This document shows, piece after piece, positions 1 to 7,027 of a stretch of DNA of 64,000 bases (the first letter of the stretch is position 1; the number at the start of each line of letters is the position of its first letter). The stretch comes from Pseudomonas sp. 30_B (GTDB lineage Bacteria > Pseudomonadota > Gammaproteobacteria > Pseudomonadales > Pseudomonadaceae). The stretch lies in the NCBI RefSeq assembly GCF_017491605.1, contig NZ_JAFGYY010000018.1, forward strand, positions 1-64,000, written 5' to 3'. The position numbers and the translations under genes are program-made. Below the pieces are notes generated by a model. It saw nothing but the letters and a program-made list of their open reading frames with translations. It did not search any database and was not told the origin of the DNA.

Positions 1-464
1 AGATCTACGAAGGCACCAACGGCATCCAGGCGCTGGACCTGATGGGCCGCAAGATCGTCGGCAGCGGCGGCGCCTACGCCAAGCTGTTCACCGACGAGAT
101 CCGCGCCTTCACCGCTTCGGCCTCGGCCGAGCTTTCCGAGTTCACCGGCCCGCTGAACGCCGCCGTGCAGAACCTGGACGAGCTGACCGCCTGGGTCCTG
201 GACCGCGCCAAGGGCAACCCGAACGAGATCGGCGCCGCCTCGGTCGAGTACCTGCACGCCTTCGGCTACACCGCCTATGCGTACATGTGGGCGCTGATGG
301 CGCGTGCTGCGCTGGGCAAGGAAGGCCAGGACGACTTCTACGCCAGCAAGCTGGGCACCGCCCGCTTCTACTTCGCCCGCCTGCTGCCGCGCATCCACTC
401 CCTGAGCGCTTCGGTGAAGGCCGGCAGCGAGTCGCTGTACCTGCTGGACGCCGCGCAGTTCTGA
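1..464 (+). CDS. acyl-CoA dehydrogenase, 3' end only
   Basis: The reading frame enters from the left edge (first full codon at 3) and stops at 464, giving about 153 C-terminal residues. The opening IYEGTNGIQALDL is the conserved FAD/dimer-contact motif near the end of the acyl-CoA dehydrogenase fold. The alpha-helical stretch after it, ending YLLDAAQF, fits the extra C-terminal domain of the larger acyl-CoA dehydrogenases of Pseudomonas. The enzyme would catalyse the first oxidation step of beta-oxidation in the cytoplasm. The catalytic base lies upstream of the window. It reads as intact core chromosome. Confidence 0.9.
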   Translation, partial: IYEGTNGIQALDLMGRKIVGSGGAYAKLFTDEIRAFTASASAELSEFTGPLNAAVQNLDELTAWVLDRAKGNPNEIGAASVEYLHAFGYTAYAYMWALMARAALGKEGQDDFYASKLGTARFYFARLLPRIHSLSASVKAGSESLYLLDAAQF

Positions 465-762
465 GAGCCAATTCGCGCGCTTCAGAAAGTTGTTTGGGCA
501 CGCGATTGACCCATATTTCCAATGTCCCTTTCCGCCGCTAGCTGTCTCCTATGAGAGGTAGCTATGGGTCGAATACAGCAGCTCGCCTCTTCGTCGTCAT
601 CGATTCCAGAGCACGGCTGCCCCGGATGAAGGGCTCAATTGCCATAGCGAGCAGCCGTGTACTCAATGGTTTCGGGATCTGGTAGGCCGGGTGGACCTGA
701 CCAGCTCGCTATGGATTCGCGTCACCCAGGGCACAGCGCAATTGCCGAAGATCCGTCGCGCC
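465..762. other. intergenic, nothing recognised
   Basis: About 300 bases between the acyl-CoA dehydrogenase stop and the convergent MFS gene stop. No convincing coding frame, RNA gene or clear terminator was found. Confidence 0.5.
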
Positions 763-1935
763 TTACCCCCACACCGCTGGAAAACCGTGCCGCCTTGCGG
801 TCCACACCGCCACCAGCGTTGCGATCAGCAGGACCAGCAGTGCCGGAGAGAACGCACCGACGCCGAGGCGATCCAGCAGCACGCCGCCGACAATGCCGCC
901 ACCCGCAATCGCCAGGTTCCAGGCTGTCACCAGCATCGATTGCGCCATGTCGGCGGCGTCCCCGGCCGTCCTGGCGATGGCGGTCTGGAACAGCGTCGCC
1001 GCACCACAGAACGCCAGCCCCCAGGCGACCACCGCTGCATACACCACCGCAGGCGCATCGCCCGCCACGCCGAGCGCCAGCGCGGACAGGCCGAACAGGA
1101 CCGTGCTGGCGAGCGTCAGCGCACGCAGATGGCGGTCGATCAGCACGCCAATGATCCAGATTCCCAGCAGGGACGTGACGCCGAACACCAGCAGCACCAG
1201 GTCCGTCCGTGCAGCCATGCCCGCCCCCGCGAGGAATGGCGCGATATAGGTGTAGAGGATGTTGTGCGCGAGCACGAAGGCCAGCACCACGAACAGCACC
1301 GGACGCACACCGGCGACGGTGAACACCTGCCCCAGCGACAGCCGCTTGCCCGCCGCCTGCCCGGCGAAGTCCGGCACCTTGACGCGCACCCACAGCATGA
1401 GCAGCAGTGCCAGCCCACTCATGATGCCGAAGCACATCCGCCAGCCCACCAGATTGCCGAGGAGGGTGCCGGCCGGTACGCCGAGCGACAGCGCCAGCGG
1501 CGTGCCCACCATCGCGATGGCGATGGCCCGGCCCTTCTGGTGTTCGGGCACCAGGCGCGCCGCATAGCCCGCCAGCAGCGCCCAGAGCAGCCCGGCCGAC
1601 ACGCCCGCCAGGAAACGCGCGACCATCGTCAGGGCATAGCTGCCCGATAGCGTCGTGACCGTGTTGGCAATGACAAAGCCGGCAATGGCCACCAGCAGCA
1701 ACGGGCGGCGGCGCACACCCCGTGTCGCGGCGGTCAACGGGATGGCCGCGACCAGCGAGCCAATGGCATACACCGTGACCGTCTGCCCGACCCAGGCTTC
1801 GGAAACCGCCAGGCCTTGCGCCATCCGCGGCAACAGGCCAGCGGGCAGCGCTTCGGTGAGGATTGTGACGAACGCTGCCGTGGCCAACGCCAGCAGCGAC
1901 GCGATGGGCATGCGCTGCGGATGCGAGGCGATCAT
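763..1935 (-). CDS. MFS transporter, drug/sugar efflux type
   Basis: A 390-residue hydrophobic protein with about 12 predicted membrane segments, typical of the major facilitator superfamily (proton-driven antiport at the inner membrane). The N-terminal half contains LPAGLLP in helix 1, RFLAGVSAGLLWALL in helix 4 and GTPLALSLGVPAGTLLG in helix 5; the latter resembles the antiporter motif of AraJ/YdhP-like 12-helix exporters. The start MIASHPQRM at 1935 was chosen because its ATG overlaps the stop of the upstream serine hydrolase gene (ATGA), giving translational coupling; the longer frame upstream has no transporter character. Substrate unknown. Confidence 0.88.
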   Translation of the reverse strand: MIASHPQRMPIASLLALATAAFVTILTEALPAGLLPRMAQGLAVSEAWVGQTVTVYAIGSLVAAIPLTAATRGVRRRPLLLVAIAGFVIANTVTTLSGSYALTMVARFLAGVSAGLLWALLAGYAARLVPEHQKGRAIAIAMVGTPLALSLGVPAGTLLGNLVGWRMCFGIMSGLALLLMLWVRVKVPDFAGQAAGKRLSLGQVFTVAGVRPVLFVVLAFVLAHNILYTYIAPFLAGAGMAARTDLVLLVFGVTSLLGIWIIGVLIDRHLRALTLASTVLFGLSALALGVAGDAPAVVYAAVVAWGLAFCGAATLFQTAIARTAGDAADMAQSMLVTAWNLAIAGGGIVGGVLLDRLGVGAFSPALLVLLIATLVAVWTARRHGFPAVWG

Positions 1936-3125
1936 TGCGCCGCCTCCAAGGCACCGTAGACCGCATCGCGCAGATCGGTGACGAAACGGCCGGACATGCC
2001 CTCGTACAAGGTATTGGTGAAAGCGACCACGCAAAGGCCGCGCGCCCTGTCCACGAACCAGGCATGGCCGTAGGCACCGCCCCAGCGCCAGGTGCCGGCC
2101 GACTCCGGCGATGCGGCGAGCTGCGGATCCCGCAGGACCGAGAACCCCAGGCCAAAACCGAAGCCCGGTGCACTGGGCAGATCGAGCCCACCGGTCTGGT
2201 CCCGTCCCATCTCCTCGATCAGCTCGCCGGGCAACAGCGCACCGCCGCCCTGCCGCAGATTCTCCAGCAGGCGCAGGAAGTCCCCGGCCGTGCCAGCCAT
2301 GCCGGCGCCGCCCGAAGGAAAGGCCTGGGCATCGAAGATACGCGCCGGGCTGTATTCGATACCGACCGTGCCCTCGAAGGGCGACACCGTTTCACCCTCG
2401 GCCAGCCGACGCGGCTGCGGCGTATCACTGACATAAGCGGTGGCCACGCGCTGCGGATCGCGTACGACGAAACCGGTATCGGCCATGCCCAGCGGGCCGG
2501 TCACCCACTGGCGCACCGCCTCGTCCAGCGGGGTGCCCTGGATGCGCTCGATGATTGCCCCCAGCACGTCGGTTGCCAGCGAATAACCCCAGGACGTACC
2601 CGGAGCAAACAGCAGTGGCACGCCGGCAAGGCAGCGCAGGTTCTCGGCCAGGCTGATACCGGCAGCATCCATGCCGTCCGAGACCCCCGCCCGCGCGTAG
2701 GGGCCGTCCGCATCGGCCTCGAAGAAGCGATAGCCCAGCCCGGCCGTGTGACTGAGCAACTGCCGCGCGGTGATGCGTGCCGGGTTGCCGTTTGCCAGCC
2801 GCGGCTGGAACTCGGGCAGCCAGCGGCCAATGTCTTCGTCCAGGTCGAGGCGGCCCTGCGCCACAAGTACCAGCGCCGTGGCCGAAACAATCACCTTGCT
2901 CACCGAGGCCAGCCGAAAGACGGTCTCCAGGTCCATTTCCCGCGCGCTATCCCGGTCGGCAAAGCCGGTGGCCTGCTGGTGGATCAGCTCGCCGTCACGC
3001 GCCACCAGCACGACGGCGCCGACCAGTCGCCGCTCATCCAGCGCCTGCTGAACGACGGCCTGAATCCGGGTGGATAAATACGCAGGCGGAACACCCTGGC
3101 GCAGGGCAGAGATGGGATTCGTCAC
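1932..3125 (-). CDS. serine hydrolase, beta-lactamase/EstB family
   Basis: A 397-residue protein of the penicillin-binding-protein-like serine hydrolase family (class C beta-lactamase fold, including EstB-type esterases). The nucleophile motif is SVSK near residue 77, the second motif is YSL in WGYSLATD near residue 180, and GGAYGHAWF near the C-terminus supplies the third, HxG-like element. No signal peptide is evident, so a cytoplasmic esterase or beta-lactam/lactone hydrolase is more likely than a periplasmic resistance enzyme. It is coupled to the downstream MFS gene and divergent from a LysR gene, so hydrolysis plus export of one class of compound is a reasonable inference. Substrate unknown. 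Confidence 0.85.
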   Translation of the reverse strand: MTNPISALRQGVPPAYLSTRIQAVVQQALDERRLVGAVVLVARDGELIHQQATGFADRDSAREMDLETVFRLASVSKVIVSATALVLVAQGRLDLDEDIGRWLPEFQPRLANGNPARITARQLLSHTAGLGYRFFEADADGPYARAGVSDGMDAAGISLAENLRCLAGVPLLFAPGTSWGYSLATDVLGAIIERIQGTPLDEAVRQWVTGPLGMADTGFVVRDPQRVATAYVSDTPQPRRLAEGETVSPFEGTVGIEYSPARIFDAQAFPSGGAGMAGTAGDFLRLLENLRQGGGALLPGELIEEMGRDQTGGLDLPSAPGFGFGLGFSVLRDPQLAASPESAGTWRWGGAYGHAWFVDRARGLCVVAFTNTLYEGMSGRFVTDLRDAVYGALEAAQ

Positions 3126-3241
3126 GGGAAAGTCCTCGACTGGATGGGCAATGCCGTGACCTTAGAAAACCTTCAATTGAAGAGAAAGTAGGCTAAATTT
3201 CCACGCTATACGGACGAAACTGTCCGCAATCGAGGTGCAGT

Positions 3242-4171
3242 ATGGACAGCCTGAATGGCTTTGTAGTGTTCGTCCAAGTCGCCGAAACGCGCAGCTTCGT
3301 CGCTGCTGGCCGGCTGCTGGGCGTGTCAGCCTCCGCCGTTGGCAAAAGCGTGGCGCGACTGGAAGAGAAACTGGGCGTGCGCCTGTTCTACCGCAGCACG
3401 CGCAGCGTCACGCTGACGGCCGAGGGCTCGCTGTTCCTGGAGCGCAGTCGGCGCATCCTGGCCGAGATCGAGGCGGCGGAACTCGAACTGTCACAGGCCA
3501 GCGGCGCCCCCCGCGGACGCCTGCGGGTGAGCCTGCCACTGGTCAGCTCTCTGGTGCTGCCGGTGCTCGGCGAGTTCATGCGCGAGTACCCCGAGATCGA
3601 GTTGGACCTGGACTTCACCGATCAGGTGGTGGATGTGATCGAGGAAGGCTTCGACGCGGTGGTACGCACCGGCGAGCCCTCCGACTCCCGACTCACGGCA
3701 CGCAGGCTGGGGACCTTCCGTTCGCTGCTGGTGGCCTCGCCAGACTATCTGGCGCGGCGCGGGACACCCCGGGTGCCGGCCGATCTGATGCAGCACGCCT
3801 GCCTGCACTACCGCCTCCCCAACAGTGGGAAACTGGAGCCGTGGGCACTGCGACAAGTCGCCGGCGAACCCGAGTTGCAACTGCCCACCTCGATGATCTG
3901 CAACAACATCGAGACTCGTCTGTGCTTCGCCCTGCAGGGGCTGGGGATCGCCTATCTGCCGGACTTCGCCATCCGTGACGCGCTGGCCGATGGACGACTG
4001 TGCCCGATACTGACCGACTATGTGGAGCGCAGCGGCGTGTTCCATGTGCTGTGGTCGGCGAGCAAGCACCCGTCGCCCAAAGTGCGGGCACTGGTGGACT
4101 TCCTGCGCGCGCGGGTGTTCCCGGTGCCGAAGTGCAAGGCGTCAGTGTCCGCGAAACAGCTCACCCGATAG
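3242..4171 (+). CDS. LysR-family transcriptional regulator
   Basis: 309 residues. The N-terminal winged HTH (MDSLNGFVVFVQVAETRSFVAA, then SASAVGKSVARLEEKLGVRLFYRSTRSV) is typical of the CrgA/DmlR-like LysR group, followed by a periplasmic-binding-protein-like effector domain. It is divergent from the serine hydrolase/MFS operon across a 116-base intergenic region, the classic LysR arrangement, so it probably controls that operon and itself. An inducer cannot be inferred. Confidence 0.93.
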   Translation: MDSLNGFVVFVQVAETRSFVAAGRLLGVSASAVGKSVARLEEKLGVRLFYRSTRSVTLTAEGSLFLERSRRILAEIEAAELELSQASGAPRGRLRVSLPLVSSLVLPVLGEFMREYPEIELDLDFTDQVVDVIEEGFDAVVRTGEPSDSRLTARRLGTFRSLLVASPDYLARRGTPRVPADLMQHACLHYRLPNSGKLEPWALRQVAGEPELQLPTSMICNNIETRLCFALQGLGIAYLPDFAIRDALADGRLCPILTDYVERSGVFHVLWSASKHPSPKVRALVDFLRARVFPVPKCKASVSAKQLTR

Positions 4172-4513
4172 CCGGCCCCGGTGCCCGGCCAGTCTCCCCC
4201 GACACGCAACCAGCCATAGCGTCCCGGCAATCCGCTACGCCAGACAACACCGCGTTAACGAACTGCCGGATGAGGCGGAGCGCCAGGAGCCGGAGAAATC
4301 CTGGCACTTCGTTTTGTGTGTTTTCAATGCTTCCGATTGGCGGTCGCAAGCAGTTACCACCCGACCTTAGCCACGCAGCGTGTTGCGTCAGATCCGATGC
4401 AAATACTTTCTCAACTCACCATCAAAAGATGGGGGTGAGAGCGCTGCAAATTTCGGGTGGGGCAAAAAGTGGGGCAAAATTCGGAGGCACTCAAAAACCA
4501 CCAGGCATAAAAA
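4172..4513. other. intergenic region at the chromosome/element junction
   Basis: About 340 bases between the LysR gene and the hairpin beside the tRNA fragment. No coding frame is convincing. Repeated GGGGCAAAA stretches near 4458-4485 were noticed but could not be assigned. It may contain chromosomal sequence that lay downstream of tRNA-Pro before integration. Confidence 0.4.
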
Positions 4514-4541
4514 AATCCAGTCACCGCTAAGTGACTGGATT
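4514..4541. terminator. bidirectional intrinsic terminator
   Basis: A perfect 11-base inverted repeat (AATCCAGTCAC / GTGACTGGATT) with a 6-base loop, flanked by A-rich sequence on the left and TTTT on the right, so it can act in both directions. It lies just past the CCA end of the minus-strand tRNA-Pro fragment and is probably the natural tRNA terminator. Confidence 0.75.
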
Positions 4542-4554
4542 TTCTAGGGATTTT

Positions 4555-4602
4555 TGGTCGGGACGGAGTGATTCGAACACTCTATCCCTTGCACCCCATG
4601 CT
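4555..4602 (-). other. tRNA-Pro(GGG) 3' fragment, likely ICE attachment site
   Basis: Read on the minus strand this is the 3' half of a tRNA: anticodon loop with GGG (CATGGGGTG), the 3' side of the anticodon stem (CAAGGG), a perfect T-arm GAGTG-TTCGAAT-CACTC, the acceptor CGTCCCG, discriminator A and CCA. The 5' half is missing; upstream sequence diverges from tRNA before GCATGGGG. A bare 3' half without its 5' half is the hallmark of the distal att copy left by an integrase that targets a tRNA 3' end. The geometry puts the element to the right and an intact tRNA-Pro beyond the right edge of the window. Confidence 0.75.
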
Positions 4603-4708
4603 TGTGGCCGAGTCCATAAGTCACTGATTTTTCCGGAACAATCTAGGGCGCTCGCTGCAATCGATGCCTTACGATACCTGACGGTTTTCGACGACTTCCC
4701 GCAAAAGT

Positions 4709-4760
4709 CCCTAGCCCTCCGAGAGTAGGGGTCGTGGTTTCGAATCCCGCCGGAGCGCCA
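4709..4760 (+). other. degenerate tRNA-like 3' end (tRNA-Arg-like)
   Basis: The plus strand carries CCTCCGA, then GGTCGTGG, T-loop TTCGAAT, CCCGC and a CCA end. This resembles the 3' half of tRNA-Arg(CCG), but the T-stem has a mismatch and the anticodon stem is poor. It may be a relic of another attachment site, or chance. It lies where the truncated methyltransferase gene loses similarity to its family. Confidence 0.3.
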
Positions 4761-4765
4761 TCTCC

Positions 4766-4930
4766 CTGTAATGTGACGACATTGAAGTCCTTCTCCGCTT
4801 CAAAGCCCGCAAGCGAGATGGCTTTTTGGATGGTCTTACGGTGATGTGGCCCCAGGCTCGGCAGCGCCGACCAATGCACATATAGGTGCTGTCCGACTGT
4901 CTTACCAACGAAGGCGGTTCCGTTACCCAT
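4766..4930 (-). pseudogene. truncated DNA-phosphorothioation-associated methyltransferase
   Basis: About 55 codons from ATG at 4930 encode an N-terminus with GKTVGQHLYVHWSAL and AEKDFNVVTLQ. As recalled, this matches the start of the putative methyltransferase family that accompanies dnd clusters (TIGR04096-like; KTVG..LYVH.SAL and NVVK motifs). The frame stays open to 4643, but the downstream part is antisense to the tRNA-like sequence and not family-like. The full family is several hundred residues long, so catalytic motifs are absent. It is the last gene of the minus-strand module and appears to have been cut off at the attachment-site end of the island. Confidence 0.55.
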
Positions 4931-4963
4931 GCTGGGTCCTCCCGACGTAGGCTCGTGGGTAAG

Positions 4964-6064
4964 CTAATACCCTAGGCTCTGGGCCAATGAAATCATTGGA
5001 TGTAAGGTTTTCGTGTACGCCGCCGTAACCTTTTCCGGATATACCAGCTCGGCGGTGCTGAGGCCAAGGCCGGCGCTGTAATCTTCAGCCATGGCTGTCC
5101 ACTGTTTTGACGACAGCAGGCGCTGAGCCACTTGCAGAGCCTGGATATGGACATTGATAAACGCCTTCACCTGCTCTGGGGTGGGCAGGGTCCTTCCGAC
5201 GCTGCGGTTAGTGGCTGACTTGGCCGGGATTAGATTCCAGTATTGGTCATGGCAGATGAACGACCAAGGCAGGAAGTGGTCCAGATCAAAGGCATCGGGC
5301 TCAACTGGATCATTGGCGTAAATGCACGTCAGAGGCAGCTCGGCAAGAAGCTGCTTCCAAACTTTGCGCTGCTTCGTGAGCGATGCCCGTTCGTACGGCG
5401 GCGCGACCTTGTCGATGATGGCCGGCGAATTTGGATTGCTCCTCTGCAGATAGGCCGCCCAATGGTTGAACGCCCAGCCTTTAATGATCGAGAAATTCAC
5501 CGTCAGATACTCCAACCAACGCGGATGGATCTCGATGTGAGTGCCGCCGTTGACGAAGCGATAGAGGGGCGGATGGTCTGACGTAAACGTGGATTCCGCC
5601 AGTTCGCGTATTCTTCGGTCTTTCTTTTGATCAGGAAGGCAATGCAATGCGTCCGCAAAAAAGGGCGTCAGTAGGCGCTGGGGGACGTACCGTTGGAGGG
5701 TCGCCGCGCCGATACGATCGAACTGGCCGGCAAGGGCGTCGCGTAGGGCTTGCTGCGCCTCCGGTGACGTCACCGCGCGCTCAGACAGATCAAAGTCCAG
5801 CCGATCCAGCACCGAACCAACTTGATCCTGCGCCCCAAATGAAAGTTTGAAGAACCGATGGGGATACCAGCCGAAGCTGAGCAAGCTGCTGGTGATCTCG
5901 TCCAACGCAAAGGTTCCGTCGTCATCGAACCGGCGCAATCGGTTTTCGATCAGCTGCAACAAGCCAATAAAGAACAGCAGCTTGTAGGATGCAGTCGTCT
6001 TATCGAAGATCGCCGATAGCGCACCCACGTTCAGCGTGGTAGCCGGGGGAGGGATCGCGCTCAT
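4964..6064 (-). CDS. HNH endonuclease domain protein of the dnd-linked module
   Basis: 366 residues. The C-terminal third carries an HNH-type core, FDLDHFLPWSF near residue 263 followed by WNLIPAKSATNRS, with a Cys (CIYAND) just before it. The N-terminal 200 residues are helical and not recognised. The start at 6064 was chosen because its ATG overlaps the stop of the HIT gene (ATGA); the longer frame begins inside HIT. By position it is a nuclease candidate of the phosphorothioation-coupled defence module. Whether it senses phosphorothioate is unknown. Confidence 0.85.
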   Translation of the reverse strand: MSAIPPPATTLNVGALSAIFDKTTASYKLLFFIGLLQLIENRLRRFDDDGTFALDEITSSLLSFGWYPHRFFKLSFGAQDQVGSVLDRLDFDLSERAVTSPEAQQALRDALAGQFDRIGAATLQRYVPQRLLTPFFADALHCLPDQKKDRRIRELAESTFTSDHPPLYRFVNGGTHIEIHPRWLEYLTVNFSIIKGWAFNHWAAYLQRSNPNSPAIIDKVAPPYERASLTKQRKVWKQLLAELPLTCIYANDPVEPDAFDLDHFLPWSFICHDQYWNLIPAKSATNRSVGRTLPTPEQVKAFINVHIQALQVAQRLLSSKQWTAMAEDYSAGLGLSTAELVYPEKVTAAYTKTLHPMISLAQSLGY

Positions 6065-6477
6065 GGCCAATACTTCGCTTTGTCCGGAATCACCCAACGT
6101 ACCCCGCCTCTGGGGTCCTCGACATCGCCGTCGTACCTAGGAATGACGTGAATGTGCACATGCGGGACCGTCTGTCCTGCAGCCGCCCCATTATTGATCC
6201 CCACGTTGTAGCCATCGGGACGATGGAATTGGCCGATAAGGTCCTTCGCCTGATTGATCAAACTGAGCAGATGCCTTTGTTCTTCGGCAGGCACGTCAAA
6301 CAGGGTTGGGTAATGGCATCGTGGGGTGATCAGTAGATGACCGGGAGAGACCGGGTAACCGTCCGCAAAAATGTTGGCCATCTCGTCGCTGTAGATCAAC
6401 CGCTCCTGGGGTAGATTGCAAAACGGGCAATCAGCCTGGTGGGACGCAGCGTGATCGTAGCTGGTTGCGTCTGCCAT
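6061..6477 (-). CDS. HIT-family (histidine triad) protein
   Basis: 138 residues. The histidine triad HVHIHV near residue 109 (QTVPHVHIHVIPRY) is intact. An N-terminal CPFCNLP motif is typical of bacterial HIT nucleotide hydrolases with a Cys-based metal site, and the NVGINNGAAAGQ strand is conserved. Family members hydrolyse dinucleoside polyphosphates, adenylated or phosphoramidate nucleotides. It is coupled by ATGA to the HNH gene and sits about 110 bases after the dnd-associated gene. A role in nucleotide metabolism or signalling within the defence module is inferred from position only. Confidence 0.88.
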   Translation of the reverse strand: MADATSYDHAASHQADCPFCNLPQERLIYSDEMANIFADGYPVSPGHLLITPRCHYPTLFDVPAEEQRHLLSLINQAKDLIGQFHRPDGYNVGINNGAAAGQTVPHVHIHVIPRYDGDVEDPRGGVRWVIPDKAKYWP

Positions 6478-6589
6478 GATGGTTGGATATTCCTTTTGTT
6501 CAACGTCATTCCCACGTCACCGACAAGCCCCACTGCACTCTGCAGTTTTGGAGTCAGAGGCGTCCCTGCCTCCGTTCCAATCCCGGACC

Positions 6590-7027
6590 TTAGGCGCCCA
6601 GCGCCGTAATATCATCAATGATCGTGTGCTCGGCCTGCTCATCGAGAATCAGGCGAATGATGGCACTTTGTGCATCCACCCCCGGATCGATGATCGTGCT
6701 TTTGATGATATCCAAACCGCCGCAGGCGTATTCTTCGAAGAGCTTGATCTTGGCGTCAAACTTATCGCCCTCGGGCTCCAGGTAACCGGAATCCTGATGG
6801 TCGAACAGGGCCAGCACGTTCATAAAAGCTTCGTCGTACTCCCCCCGAAACACCGACAACGGGATGGGCTCACTGGACTTGTCGAACGCCACCGACTTCT
6901 TTCTTGAAAAACCCACGGCCGCGGCAAACAGCATGGCGTCCTTAAAGGTGGCGAAGACACCCACGCCATCCTTCAGATAGTTTAGGGTGTCGGTGTGTTT
7001 AGCTGGCTTCCGGACGCGATCAACCAT
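6590..7027 (-). CDS. dnd system-associated protein (probable family 4)
   Basis: 145 residues: an N-terminal basic stretch, a helical middle with FKDAMLFAAAVGFSRKK, and an acidic C-terminus. As recalled, the pattern (FKDxMxFAAxxG..R...) matches the dnd system-associated protein 4 family found next to DndD-like ATPases in phosphorothioation loci. ATG 7027 overlaps the stop of the SMC-like gene by 8 bases and is preferred over the upstream in-frame start at 7066. Molecular function is not known; a partner of the ATPase is likely from the overlap. Confidence 0.65.
   Translation of the reverse strand: MVDRVRKPAKHTDTLNYLKDGVGVFATFKDAMLFAAAVGFSRKKSVAFDKSSEPIPLSVFRGEYDEAFMNVLALFDHQDSGYLEPEGDKFDAKIKLFEEYACGGLDIIKSTIIDPGVDAQSAIIRLILDEQAEHTIIDDITALGA

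Noticed and set aside
722-2191. Long minus-strand frame overlapping the MFS and serine hydrolase genes
   Set aside because: It is a GC-rich shadow frame with Arg/Gly-rich content; the MFS and hydrolase frames have clear family motifs and coupled starts.
4531-4728. Plus-strand frame with GRSDSNTLSLAPHAC
   Set aside because: It is antisense to the tRNA-Pro fragment, a well-known source of false genes.
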